From an uncultured Peptococcaceae bacterium (GTDB lineage Bacteria > Bacillota > Dehalobacteriia > UBA4068): DNA of 41,717 bases. The notes under the pieces are model-generated. The model did no database searches. It was not told the DNA's origin and worked only from the letters and a program-made list of their open reading frames with translations. This document shows, piece by piece, positions 34,154-41,717 of the stretch. The DNA is taken from positions 1 through 41,717 of the forward strand of contig CASEQE010000008.1 of assembly GCA_949289995.1 (NCBI GenBank), read 5' to 3'. The position numbers and the translations under genes are program-made. Within the stretch, counting starts at the first letter, position 1. Every line of letters starts with the position of its first letter.

Positions 34154-35062
34154 ATGACTGAACAAGATCTGCAAAGTAAATTTGCCAATACCAACGTAAT
34201 TGAAGAAAGACCGGCCTGGAAATTAAACGGCTTTGTCGCTATTTTGCTGTTTCTGGTCTTTATAGCGGCCTCTACGTATTGTTTTGTCCTGTTTGCGGAG
34301 CAGGAAAGTGGTGTAATGATTGCTTTAGCTATTTTGTTTTGCCTGATTGGCATTATCTTGTTGTGCGGATTGACGATTGTCCAACCAAATACTTGCGCAG
34401 TTGTGACGTTTTTTGGAAAATATACCGGCGTTATTCGACAAAACGGCATTTGGATGATTGTTCCTTTTTCTTCCGCCAAAAAAATATCTTTGCGCGTCCG
34501 TAATTTTAACAGTGAAAAACTCAAAGTAAACGATACGGATGGTAACCCAATTGAAATTGCCGCCGTGGTGGTTTTTAAAGTGATCGATGCCGCTAAAGCG
34601 ATGTTTGACGTCAACAATTATGAGCAATTTGTGGAGATCCAAAGCGAAACCTCTTTACGGCACGTGGCCGCCCAATATCCTTATGATGATTTTGATCAAG
34701 GGGGGTATTCTTTACGTAGCAACGGAGACGTAGTTTCCAAACAGTTGCAAGAAGAATTACAGCAACGTTTAGCGATTGCTGGCGTCAAAATTATGGAAGC
34801 CCGGCTTACTCATTTGGCCTATGCTACAGAAATTGCTTCGGCTATGCTACAAAGACAACAAGCTTCTGCGATTCTATCTGCACGGCAAATCATTGTCGAC
34901 GGCGCTGTGGGCATGGCGCAAATGGCCATTACCAAATTGGAACAAGAAGGTAAATTGGATCTGGACGAAGAACGCAAGGTAAACATGATTAATAATATCA
35001 TGGTTTCCATTATTGCCGATCGTTCTTCACAACCGGTGATCAACGTTGGGAGTATGTATTAA
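34154..35062 (+). CDS. SPFH/band 7 domain membrane protein
   Basis: 302 aa. Two hydrophobic segments (about residues 27-47 and 55-75) are followed by IVQPNTCAVVTFFGKYTGVI, NGIWMIVPFSSAKKISLRVR and a band 7 core with EIAAVVVFKVIDAAKAMFDV and SETSLRHVAAQYPYDD. The end is a helical, coiled-coil-prone part rich in Ala and Gln (TEIASAMLQRQQASAILSAR). Proteins of this group (stomatin, flotillin-like) form oligomeric membrane scaffolds. It begins at ATG 34154 after AAAGGAGGTAAGTCTT; the open frame from 34088 lies in the hairpin. The next gene starts 3 bp after its stop. Confidence 0.88.
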   Translation: MTEQDLQSKFANTNVIEERPAWKLNGFVAILLFLVFIAASTYCFVLFAEQESGVMIALAILFCLIGIILLCGLTIVQPNTCAVVTFFGKYTGVIRQNGIWMIVPFSSAKKISLRVRNFNSEKLKVNDTDGNPIEIAAVVVFKVIDAAKAMFDVNNYEQFVEIQSETSLRHVAAQYPYDDFDQGGYSLRSNGDVVSKQLQEELQQRLAIAGVKIMEARLTHLAYATEIASAMLQRQQASAILSARQIIVDGAVGMAQMAITKLEQEGKLDLDEERKVNMINNIMVSIIADRSSQPVINVGSMY

Positions 35063-35065
35063 GCC

Positions 35066-35242
35066 ATGCCCGGACGAAAAAATTTTCCTTTGCGCATCGA
35101 CGGCGAAATATTTGCTGCCGTGGAACAATGGGCCAATGATGAGTTGCGCAGCGTGAATGGACAGATAGAATACATATTGCGGGAAGCTTTAAAAAGGCAT
35201 GGACGATTGATGGAAAAAACGCCGGAAAAACAAAATGAATGA
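35066..35242 (+). CDS. Ribbon-helix-helix (Arc-like) DNA-binding protein
   Basis: Short gene of 58 codons beginning 3 bp after the SPFH stop codon. It reads MPGRKNFPLRIDGEIFAAVE, then QWANDELRSVNGQIEYILRE and ALKRHGRLMEKTPEKQNE. KNFPLRID is the beta strand and the two following helices fit Arc/MetJ-type ribbon-helix-helix proteins, which bind DNA as dimers of dimers. The tight spacing indicates translational coupling to the SPFH gene. It may regulate its own operon; the 20-bp inverted repeat upstream is a possible target. No toxin partner is seen, so an antitoxin role is not supported. Confidence 0.85.
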   Translation: MPGRKNFPLRIDGEIFAAVEQWANDELRSVNGQIEYILREALKRHGRLMEKTPEKQNE

Positions 35243-35272
35243 ATATATTTTCCGGAGAAGGAGGAAAAAACG

Positions 35273-35461
35273 ATGGCAATAGAGAAATGCACAGAATGTG
35301 GTAGTAGACGAATAGGCCGCGGCGTATTTTCCGGTTATGCCAATATGACTCCGCAGGGGAGATGGTTTGCTTCCAGTAAAGTTTACGCGGATGTTTGCAG
35401 CGATTGCGGTTTGATTATTTCTATGCATGTTGCCAGTCCGGAAAAATTTGCGCCGAAATGA
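35273..35461 (+). CDS. Small zinc ribbon protein
   Basis: 62 aa. Two Cys pairs, KCTECGSRRIG near residue 6 and DVCSDCGLIIS near 41, form a zinc ribbon. No other domain is present. GGAGGAAAAAACG precedes ATG. It lies 30 bp after the ribbon-helix-helix gene and 17 bp before map, within the same run. Function unknown. Confidence 0.82.
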   Translation: MAIEKCTECGSRRIGRGVFSGYANMTPQGRWFASSKVYADVCSDCGLIISMHVASPEKFAPK

Positions 35462-35478
35462 AATAGCCGGAGGCAAAA

Positions 35479-36240
35479 ATGATTATAAGAACCAAAGATG
35501 AACTTGAAGCAATGCAGGAAATTGGCGCCATTTGTGCCAATGTGTTGAAAAAAATGGGGCAAATATTAGAGCCGGGGCTTACGACCAAAGAGTTGGATAC
35601 CATTGCAGGCGAGATGTTTGCGGCGGAGGGGGCGGCCAGCGCCCCCATCGTTTGTTATAATTTTCCTGGGCATACATGTATCAGCGTCAATCATGTGGTA
35701 GCGCATGGCATCCCTTCCGATTCTTTAGTGATTCGCCCAGGAGATGTAGTCAATATCGATATATCTGCAGTAAAAAACGGTTATTTTGGCGATACCAGCG
35801 CAAGTTTTGCTGTCCCTCCGGTAAAAAGCACGGTGGAGCGGCTTTTGCATTGCACGCAGGAAGCTTTACGTCAGGCGATGGCTGCGGCGGTGGCCGGTTT
35901 TCCTTTAAACGGCATCGGTTTGGCTGTGGAAAAAACTGCCCATCGTCATGGATATAAAACGATTCGCAATCTATGCGGCCATGGAGTGGGAAAAACGTTA
36001 CATGATGAACCAGATAGCATTTACAACTACCATGAAAAAAGGGATAGGCGTTTGTTAACGCCTGGTTTGGTAATAGCGATTGAACCGTTTATTTCCCAAA
36101 GAGATGAATATGTCGAAGACGAAAGCGATGACGGTTGGAGTTTGGTTACGCCTCATCGCTGCCAAGTGGCTCAATTTGAACATACGGTGATGGTACGGGA
36201 AGATCAGCCGCCGTTGATTTTGACCGCCGCCACTATATAA
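35479..36240 (+). CDS. map: Type I methionine aminopeptidase
   Basis: 253-aa cytoplasmic metallopeptidase removing the initiator Met. NHVVAHGIP (His), DVVNIDISAVKNGYFGDTSA (two Asp), CGHGVGKTLHDEP (His), VIAIEPF (Glu) and AQFEHTVMV (Glu) supply the full set of metal and substrate ligands. It has no N-terminal zinc finger. It is not in the ribosomal protein operon where Bacillota usually keep a map gene, so it may be a second copy, which cannot be checked here. GCCGGAGGCAAAA precedes ATG. Confidence 0.95.
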   Translation: MIIRTKDELEAMQEIGAICANVLKKMGQILEPGLTTKELDTIAGEMFAAEGAASAPIVCYNFPGHTCISVNHVVAHGIPSDSLVIRPGDVVNIDISAVKNGYFGDTSASFAVPPVKSTVERLLHCTQEALRQAMAAAVAGFPLNGIGLAVEKTAHRHGYKTIRNLCGHGVGKTLHDEPDSIYNYHEKRDRRLLTPGLVIAIEPFISQRDEYVEDESDDGWSLVTPHRCQVAQFEHTVMVREDQPPLILTAATI

Positions 36241-36266
36241 AATGAGGAGATAAAGTTGAGGGCGTT

Positions 36267-36782
36267 ATGCAGCAGAATAAAAAACGAAAAATAACCAACC
36301 CCCATATACAATTGACGTGGAACAAGCTGGAGCTCATCCTTTTGTTCACGGCGGGATTAAGCCTGTTGGCAACTATCGTTGTGGTGGCGTTATCCTATGG
36401 AGAACTGCCGGCGGAGATTCCTACGCATTTTTCTATAACGGGGGAGGCGGATGCTTTTGGCGGTAAATCGACTTTACTATGGTTGTTTGCCATACAAGTA
36501 GTATTGTTTATGTTGTTGTGGTGGAGCATTTGTCATCCACAATATTATAATATGCCCGTCGAAGTTACAGAGGAAAATGCTGAACGTTTATATAGATTGG
36601 GCCGCTTTTCCCTGTCCTTGATCAATAATATTACCGGCTGGATGTTTTTTTATTTGCAATATAAAAGTATACGCATCGCTATGGGGCAAGGCACGGATTT
36701 GGGATGGGCTATGTGGATCTTTATCGGTTTATTAATGGCCACAGTTATCTATCTGGTGGCGCAAGCGCGGCGGATTGCCTAA
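36267..36782 (+). CDS. DUF1648 membrane protein
   Basis: 171 aa with four hydrophobic segments (about 20-45, 68-90, 115-133, 148-166). ELPAEIPTHFSITGEADAFG, following the first segment, is the DUF1648 motif (L-P-x-HF---G--D--G-K). The function of the domain is not established; in SdpI-type proteins it comes with immunity and signalling, but the SdpI part is absent here. It lies 26 bp after map. Confidence 0.8.
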   Translation: MQQNKKRKITNPHIQLTWNKLELILLFTAGLSLLATIVVVALSYGELPAEIPTHFSITGEADAFGGKSTLLWLFAIQVVLFMLLWWSICHPQYYNMPVEVTEENAERLYRLGRFSLSLINNITGWMFFYLQYKSIRIAMGQGTDLGWAMWIFIGLLMATVIYLVAQARRIA

Positions 36783-36837
36783 TTGTTGTATACGAAAAAC
36801 TGCAAAATCATTTACATGATGATAGAAATGCATAAAA

Positions 36838-36885
36838 AATAGCGGCTCCGGCTTGAAAAAGGCAGGTGTCGCTATTCTTTATTTT
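36838..36885. terminator. Bidirectional terminator between convergent genes
   Basis: AATAGCG (36838-36844) and CGCTATT (36870-36876) form the base of a hairpin with T-rich sequence on the plus side (CTTTATTTTT) and A-rich sequence on the left. It serves the DUF1648 gene and probably the convergent membrane protein gene. Confidence 0.65.
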
Positions 36886-36901
36886 TGGTGGTCAACGAAG
36901 A

Positions 36902-37600
36902 CTAATTATAGTCTCGAAAAGTTAAATTATCCGCCATTTTATCAGGTAAGTTTTTGCGATAGAGGATATATAGTTTGGCAGCCGTAAAGCCAACGATCGA
37001 AAAGATTAAACTAAGAGATAGTTTGCTGAGAATACCCAAGAAGGATAGCGCTTCTTTACCAGCCAGTATAGCGGTTAGCGCGGTGATCAGAATCGCCAAA
37101 ATCAGAGAAGGAAATACGGTGCCGCCTTTGATCAGTAACGTCATCAACCCTGTGGCGGCCAAAAGCCCTATGATATAAATTAGCGTAGGAAATAATATGG
37201 CATTTTCCATATTGACGCGTGCCAAATAGGCGATGCATGAGAATAAGAGGCCCAAGATCAATTGGCTGGCAAAAAAACTGATCAAACCGACGGCGATTAA
37301 TGGAACGAAGTTATATTTGCGAAAAATGCTTTTACGCCGGTATGTTTTCATATCGTGAAATTTTTGGCTAGGGGCAAAAGGATCGTGCAGCGGTTCCGGT
37401 GCGCCTGCTCTTAGGCGTTTTTTTTCTTTCATATCCGCCGCATCATCCGCTTCTTCCGTTTCATACGGTTCCGGCGTATCGAACATGGGGCGGAAAGGAG
37501 ACGGGTCTTCCCCCATGCCATCCGTTGAAGCCAAGACTGGGGCTTGTTGTTTATCCGTTTCCAATGGAGAGAGGACGTCGCTGTCCATAAATTTATCCAT
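36902..37600 (-). CDS. Membrane protein with an acidic cytoplasmic N-terminus
   Basis: 232 aa. The first 90 residues are hydrophilic, rich in Asp, Glu and Pro (for example FDTPEPYETEEADDAADMKE) and probably disordered. A short basic stretch, TYRRKSIFRKYN, precedes about four membrane segments with LISFFASQLILGLLFSCIAY and LIYIIGLLAATGLMTLLIKG. I do not recognise the family. ATG at 37600 is preceded by TTAGGTGATCATT; a GTG three codons upstream is possible. Transcribed on its own, divergent from uvrB. Confidence 0.7.
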   Translation of the reverse strand: MDKFMDSDVLSPLETDKQQAPVLASTDGMGEDPSPFRPMFDTPEPYETEEADDAADMKEKKRLRAGAPEPLHDPFAPSQKFHDMKTYRRKSIFRKYNFVPLIAVGLISFFASQLILGLLFSCIAYLARVNMENAILFPTLIYIIGLLAATGLMTLLIKGGTVFPSLILAILITALTAILAGKEALSFLGILSKLSLSLIFSIVGFTAAKLYILYRKNLPDKMADNLTFRDYN

Positions 37601-37971
37601 AATGATCACCTAATATAATCGCTCTTTATGACGGTTAATAACATTTTAACTTCTGCATGAACGACTTTTTTCCTGCTCATAATCTATTATCCGCTATGTT
37701 TTAGCAAGTTCTCTCTTATATCTGCTTTTTTGCTATAGCTATGATGTTTTGCACCATTTGTTGGCAAAATGTACCGTCCTATTGTTGTCGGCGTTTTCGC
37801 TGGGCGCATTGGCGGCACAATAAAAGAAAAACTATGATTTGCTATAAAGCAGTAGGAGATTGTATGATAAGGCCTGTTCATGATCAAGGGCTTATGTTAC
37901 AATAAAAAATATAATGTATAATGATATGGGCTATGAGCATCTTACATTTTATTTGAATGAAGGGAATGTAT
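37601..37971. other. Divergent intergenic region before uvrB
   Basis: No gene seen. Two TATAAT boxes (37910-37915, 37917-37922) on the plus strand probably belong to the uvrB promoter, but neither has a good -35 box at the right distance. I found no LexA-type operator (GAAC-N4-GTTC), so SOS control is not shown. Confidence 0.5.
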
Positions 37972-39954
37972 ATGAATCGTTTTCAAATGGCAAGCCATTT
38001 CCGTCCTACAGGAGATCAACCGCAAGCGATTGAACAACTGACCGCCGGTATAGAGAAAGGCTTGCACGATCAGGTGCTTTTGGGGGTTACTGGTAGCGGT
38101 AAAACTTTTACCATGGCAAATGTGATAGAACGTTTGAACCGTCCTACCTTGGTTTTAGCCCATAATAAAACCCTGGCGGCGCAGTTATATGGCGAATTTA
38201 AAGAGTTCTTTCCCGATAATGCGGTGGAATATTTTGTCAGTTATTATGATTATTATCAACCGGAAGCATATATCGTTTCCTCCGATACCTATATCGCTAA
38301 GGATGCCTCGATTAACGAAGAAATCGAAAAATTGCGCCATGCGGCCACCGAGGCTTTGTTAACCAGGCGGGACGTTCTTATCGTTGCCAGCGTTTCGGCG
38401 ATTTATGGCTTGGGCGATCCTAGCGATTATATGGATTTATCCTTGCGTTTGGAAAAAGGCCAGATAATGGACAGAGATGCGATGATTCGCCGGCTGGTTA
38501 ATATGCAATATACGCGCAACGACATAGACTTTCATCGTGGTACGTTTCGCGTTCGTGGAGATGTCGTGGAAATTTATCCCGCCGGTGCGGAAGCAACCGC
38601 ATTGCATTTGGAACTGTTTGGCGACGAGGTAGAAAAAATTACTAAAATCGATACCGTAACCGGAGAAATAAATGAAGATTTATCATCCATGGCGGTTTTT
38701 CCCGCCAATCATTATGTTACGGGTGAACAGAAAATGGCCAAAGCCTTGACCGCTATTCGCCAGGAGCTGGCTGAGCGTTTACAGTATTTTCGGCAGGAAG
38801 GTAAACTATTAGAAGCGCAACGTTTGGAGCAACGAACCAATTTTGATTTAGAAATGATGGAAGAATTGGGGCATTGTAGCGGTATAGAGAATTATAGCCG
38901 TCATCTTACCGGTAGGCGGGAAGGAGAGCCTCCGTATACGTTGTTGGACTATTTTCCCCAGGATTATATGATAATGATTGATGAATCCCATGTGACCATT
39001 CCACAAATAAGAGGAATGTATGAGGGAGATCGTTCCCGTAAACAGTCTTTGGTGGATTATGGTTTTCGTTTGCCATCAGCCCGGGACAACCGGCCGCTTA
39101 CTTTTCAGGAGTTTGAGGCGAAAAGCGGACAAACCATTTATGTTTCCGCTACGCCTGGACCATATGAGGAAGCCCACTGTCAACAACTGGTGGAACAGGT
39201 GATTCGTCCCACTGGCCTGCTGGATCCGGAAATTGAAATCCGGCCGATTAAAGGACAAATTGATGATTTACTGCAGGAAATCCATATTCGCTCCGCTAAA
39301 AATCAACGCGTTTTGGTGACAACTTTGACCAAACGAATGGCTGAAGACTTAACTGCTTATTTACAAAGTGCCGGTGTGGCCGTGCGTTATTTACATTCTG
39401 ATATTAAGACTTTGGAAAGAATGGAAATTATTCGCGATTTACGTTTGGGCAATTTTGACGTGTTGGTGGGAATTAACCTGCTTAGGGAAGGTTTGGATTT
39501 ACCGGAAGTCACATTGGTGGCGATTTTAGATGCGGATAAGGAAGGTTTTTTACGATCCGAGCGATCTTTAATTCAAACCGTTGGCCGTGCCGCCCGAAAT
39601 GTGGAAGGACGGGTGATTATGTATGCGGATGTGATTACCGATAGCATGAAAGCTGCTATCGACGAAACCAATCGGCGGCGGAAAAAACAACGGCAATATA
39701 ATTTGCAACACGGAATTGTGCCGCAAACCATTGTGAAGGAAGTAAGAGATGTGGTGGCGGCTGTATTGCCATCGGCTGGCGGCAATAAGAAAAAATTTAA
39801 AACACCAGAGCATATGAGCAAAGCAGAAAGGGGTAAACTGCTTAAATCGCTAGAAAAAGAAATGCGTGAAGCCGCGAGGCGTCTGGAGTTTGAAGAAGCC
39901 GCCCAATTGCGAGATGCCATTATTGAACTGCGGGCGTTAGAAAATAAAAAATGA
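37972..39954 (+). CDS. uvrB: Excinuclease ABC subunit B
   Basis: 660-aa DNA-dependent ATPase of nucleotide excision repair that loads onto the lesion with UvrA and recruits Uvr[16 protein letters not shown] (residues 36-50) is Walker [21 protein letters not shown] near 95 is the beta-hairpin that clamps one DNA strand. [15 protein letters not shown] near 335 is the DEAD-type Walker B motif. The helicase C-terminal part has [13 protein letters not shown] and QTVGRAARN near 500-545. The UVR domain that binds UvrC closes the protein ([20 protein letters not shown]). The start is ATG 37972, six bases after AAGGGA; 37957 in the same frame is upstream of that site. No uvrA follows. Confidence 0.97.
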   Translation: MNRFQMASHFRPTGDQPQAIEQLTAGIEKGLHDQVLLGVTGSGKTFTMANVIERLNRPTLVLAHNKTLAAQLYGEFKEFFPDNAVEYFVSYYDYYQPEAYIVSSDTYIAKDASINEEIEKLRHAATEALLTRRDVLIVASVSAIYGLGDPSDYMDLSLRLEKGQIMDRDAMIRRLVNMQYTRNDIDFHRGTFRVRGDVVEIYPAGAEATALHLELFGDEVEKITKIDTVTGEINEDLSSMAVFPANHYVTGEQKMAKALTAIRQELAERLQYFRQEGKLLEAQRLEQRTNFDLEMMEELGHCSGIENYSRHLTGRREGEPPYTLLDYFPQDYMIMIDESHVTIPQIRGMYEGDRSRKQSLVDYGFRLPSARDNRPLTFQEFEAKSGQTIYVSATPGPYEEAHCQQLVEQVIRPTGLLDPEIEIRPIKGQIDDLLQEIHIRSAKNQRVLVTTLTKRMAEDLTAYLQSAGVAVRYLHSDIKTLERMEIIRDLRLGNFDVLVGINLLREGLDLPEVTLVAILDADKEGFLRSERSLIQTVGRAARNVEGRVIMYADVITDSMKAAIDETNRRRKKQRQYNLQHGIVPQTIVKEVRDVVAAVLPSAGGNKKKFKTPEHMSKAERGKLLKSLEKEMREAARRLEFEEAAQLRDAIIELRALENKK

Positions 39955-39967
39955 GGTGTATGGGATT

Positions 39968-40762
39968 ATGAACAAGTTAGGACAAGCGGATGGGGAAAAA
40001 TGGCAAGATTTGGTTGGCATCATGGCCCGTTTGCGCCAACAAGATGGTTGTCCTTGGGATAGGGAACAAACGCATCAAAGCCTGAAGAAATATTTTTTAG
40101 AAGAAACCTATGAGGTTTTAGACGCGATTGATGCGGCAGATGACGAGGCGCTATGCGATGAATTAGGCGATGCATTGTTGCAGGTCGTTTTTCATGCGCA
40201 AATTGCCGCAGAAGAAAACCGTTTTACGATTGACGATGTGGTAGAGGGGATTTGCCAAAAGATGCGCCGCCGGCATCCTCATGTGTTTGATAATGGTTAT
40301 GCCGGTGATTCTGGACAGGTATTAACGCAATGGGAAGAAATCAAAGCGGCGGAAAAAGCCTCTAATCATAAAGATAAGAAACGCGGCTTGATGTATGTAA
40401 ACGATAATTTACCCGCATTGCTTTTGGCACAAAAAGTTCAGGATAAAGCGGCGCGGGTGGGTTTTGATTGGCCAGATATTAGCGGCCCAAGAGAAAAAGT
40501 AAGCGAAGAATTGGTAGAATTAGATCAGGCGGCAAACCCACAACATATTAAAGAGGAATTGGGAGATTGCTTATTTGCTTTGGTAAATTTGGCCCGATTC
40601 TATCAGGTGGATGCAGAAGATGCCCTGCGCAGTAGCGCCCATAAATTTATGAAGCGTTTTACGTATATCGAGGAAGCATTGTCTCGCCAGAATAAAACTT
40701 GGCAGGAAATGGATTTGCCCGGTTTAGATCAGCTTTGGCAGGAAGCAAAAACAAAAGAGTAA
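39968..40762 (+). CDS. mazG: Nucleoside triphosphate pyrophosphohydrolase MazG
   Basis: 264-aa enzyme hydrolysing (d)NTPs to monophosphates. Two tandem MazG domains are seen: RLRQQDGCPWDREQTHQSLK, EETYEVLDAID and ELGDALLQVVFHAQI in the first; EKVSEELVELDQA and EELGDCLFALVNLARF in the second. Both retain the EExxE and ExxD metal-binding residues. The order mazG - rqcP is as in Bacillus (yabN - yabO), without the N-terminal methylase-like domain of YabN. The start is ATG 39968, about nine bases after GAGGTG; it begins 13 bp after the uvrB stop. Confidence 0.94.
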   Translation: MNKLGQADGEKWQDLVGIMARLRQQDGCPWDREQTHQSLKKYFLEETYEVLDAIDAADDEALCDELGDALLQVVFHAQIAAEENRFTIDDVVEGICQKMRRRHPHVFDNGYAGDSGQVLTQWEEIKAAEKASNHKDKKRGLMYVNDNLPALLLAQKVQDKAARVGFDWPDISGPREKVSEELVELDQAANPQHIKEELGDCLFALVNLARFYQVDAEDALRSSAHKFMKRFTYIEEALSRQNKTWQEMDLPGLDQLWQEAKTKE

Positions 40763-40775
40763 TAGGGAGGAGCCT

Positions 40776-41060
40776 ATGCGTTTAGATAAATTTTTAAAAA
40801 CATCTCGTTTGATCAAGCGGCGTACCGTGGCCAATGAGGTTTGCGACGCCGGCAAGGTGCAAATCAACGGCCGCCTAGCCAAAGCCGGCAATACGGTTCA
40901 GGTGGGTGACGTGTTGCGTATCGCCTTTGCCGGACGGTTATTGACTGTGGAAATTATGCAAGTGGCGGAAAACGTGCGCAGCGAACAAGCAAAAGAAATG
41001 TATAAAGTGCTGAAGGAAGAAAGAATCAGAGAAGATTTAGGGGAAAACGCACTTGGATAG
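40776..41060 (+). CDS. rqcP: S4-domain RNA-binding protein RqcP
   Basis: 94 aa. MRLDKFLKTSRLIKRRTVAN and GKVQINGRLAKAGNTVQVGD form an S4 RNA-binding domain similar to Hsp15. RqcP works with RqcH on stalled 50S subunits in bacterial ribosome quality control, where it helps Ala-tail addition. AGGGAGGAGCCT precedes ATG. It follows mazG after 13 bp and a terminator follows. RqcH is not in this window. Confidence 0.92.
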   Translation: MRLDKFLKTSRLIKRRTVANEVCDAGKVQINGRLAKAGNTVQVGDVLRIAFAGRLLTVEIMQVAENVRSEQAKEMYKVLKEERIREDLGENALG

Positions 41061-41107
41061 CGGCAATAGTAGAGTTTCGTGTTGCTAGGTGGCTTGCGGC
41101 GGTCAAT

Positions 41108-41140
41108 AAACAAGCGGCCGTAATCCGGTCGCTTGTTTTG
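41108..41140. terminator. Terminator between rqcP and the GIY-YIG gene
   Basis: AAACAAGCG (41108-41116) and CGCTTGTTT (41130-41138) with an inner GCCG/CGG pair; T run on both strands, so it suits both convergent genes. Confidence 0.85.
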
Positions 41141-41157
41141 CCAATTATGTCATAAGA

Positions 41158-41418
41158 CTAATGAGATTCACAGCTGTTTTGGCTAGCGATAAGCTGTAGC
41201 TTTTGTCTCCGGTTAAGTTTTTTGACCGCTGCTTCTCGGCGTAGAGCGGCGGCGCGATTGGAACAACTTTCCTGATATACCAGAACCGCAGGTATGCGGC
41301 TGCGGGTGTATTTTGCCCCTTGGCCACGATTGTGCGCCGCTAGCCGTTTTTCAAGATCATTGGTAATCCCTGTATAAAGAGTGCCGTCTTTGCATTGCAG
41401 GATATATAGCCAGTACAT
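41158..41418 (-). CDS. GIY-YIG nuclease family protein (UPF0213/YhbQ type)
   Basis: 86 aa. MYWLYILQCKDGTLYTGITN holds the two GIY and YIG-like strands (LYILQC and LYTGIT). The conserved Arg follows in DLEKRLAAHNRG, and the Glu in PAVLVYQESCSNRAAALRRE. These are the catalytic residues of the fold. Stand-alone members of this size are conserved and thought to act on DNA, but no precise role is known. The start at 41418 is chosen because the fold begins there; AAGGACTACGAC is upstream. The frame is open 78 bp further. Confidence 0.85.
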   Translation of the reverse strand: MYWLYILQCKDGTLYTGITNDLEKRLAAHNRGQGAKYTRSRIPAVLVYQESCSNRAAALRREAAVKKLNRRQKLQLIASQNSCESH

Positions 41419-41594
41419 GTCGTAGTCCTTTTGGATATGGTGAAATCTACTTCTGGAAAGGATAGCAGGGGCTGATACGCCACGGTTTTCTTTCAACGCT
41501 ATTTTTTCGTAGCATACGGATTATTATAACATATTTTCGCGCTTAGTTGCAGTTTAAAAAAAGTCGCTGAGGGACTAAAAAAATAAAAAAACTC

Positions 41595-41623
41595 TTGACA
41601 TCGTTTATTTCATTTGTTATACT
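41595..41623 (+). promoter_or_regulatory. Promoter of the T-box leader
   Basis: TTGACA (41595-41600) and TATACT (41618-41623) with a 17-bp spacer. Only one position differs from consensus. Confidence 0.85.
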
Positions 41624-41629
41624 CTCATT

Positions 41630-41717
41630 TGTAAATGCGATGACGAAGACGATCTTGACGCCTAGCGCACAGAGAATTGGCGGTTGGTGCGAGCCAAAAG
41701 CGAAACGTCAAAATGAT
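41630..41717 (+). promoter_or_regulatory. T-box riboswitch, 5' part only
   Basis: Right after the promoter the sequence reads GATGACGAAGACGATC, then CAGAGAATTGGCGGTTGGTG and CGAGCC. The AGAGA-TTGG--GGTTGGTG-GAGCC block is the conserved distal part of T-box stem I (bulge and apical loop that touch the tRNA elbow). TTGACG (about 41655) and CGTCAA (about 41706) can close stem I. The specifier loop, antiterminator and target gene lie beyond the window, so the amino acid cannot be named. T-boxes usually control aminoacyl-tRNA synthetase or amino acid genes. Confidence 0.82.

Noticed and set aside
35066-35242. Toxin-antitoxin module around the ribbon-helix-helix gene
   Set aside because: The RHH protein resembles antitoxins in fold, but the genes on both sides (SPFH protein, zinc ribbon) are not toxin-like.
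37610-37971. LexA/SOS operator upstream of uvrB
   Set aside because: No GAAC-N4-GTTC type palindrome was found, so SOS control is not claimed.

Overview
The window comes from an anaerobic, low-to-mid GC Bacillota (Firmicutes) chromosome. Evidence for this: the order spoIIM - small membrane protein - xerD - deoB - pdp - dacF, the order ruvX - DUF1292 - mltG - U32, the yajC-secD-secF block, a T-box leader, intrinsic terminators with T-tracts, and AGGAGG-type ribosome binding sites. Two ferredoxin-dependent indolepyruvate oxidoreductases point to strict anaerobiosis. Clostridia and Negativicutes are both possible; nothing seen decides between them.

Left third (1-13.4 kb), accessory and metabolic. 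After the 3' end of an IS3-family element there are two separate modules for aromatic 2-oxoacid / aryl-CoA chemistry, all on the minus strand. Module 1 is iorA-iorB, a BCCT transporter and a phenylacetate-CoA-ligase-like gene, each with its own signals. Module 2 is a compact operon iorA2-iorB2-paaK2. It is preceded by a good promoter and a leader of about 210 nt that can fold into a two-stem domain followed by an intrinsic terminator, with possible antiterminator pairings. This leader is the best candidate for an undescribed regulatory system here. A long AT-rich gene-free stretch separates the modules. To the right lie a CarD-like regulator with a frameshift at an A7 run and a decayed serine recombinase.

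Middle (13.4-30 kb), housekeeping. Two D,D-carboxypeptidase genes flank spoIIM, xerD and the nucleoside salvage pair deoB-pdp. Then come ruvX, DUF1292, mltG and a U32 family protein (RNA modification, cell wall synthesis), tRNA-Trp, the yajC-secD-secF export genes, recJ and miaB.

Right third (30-41.7 kb). tRNA-Glu lies next to gltX on the minus strand. On the plus strand are a D-amino-acid aminotransferase, a DUF4911 protein, and a compact run of small membrane protein, SPFH protein, a 58-residue ribbon-helix-helix protein, zinc ribbon protein, methionine aminopeptidase and DUF1648 protein. A 20-bp perfect inverted repeat lies just before the SPFH gene. uvrB, mazG and rqcP follow, then a convergent GIY-YIG gene. 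The window ends inside a T-box leader driven by a near-consensus promoter; its specifier and target gene lie outside.

Functionally the IOR and ligase modules would interconvert aryl acids, aryl-CoA thioesters and aryl-pyruvates, linking aromatic amino acids to ferredoxin. PyNP and DeoB feed nucleoside sugars into central metabolism. Most of the rest is core information processing, protein export and cell wall maintenance.
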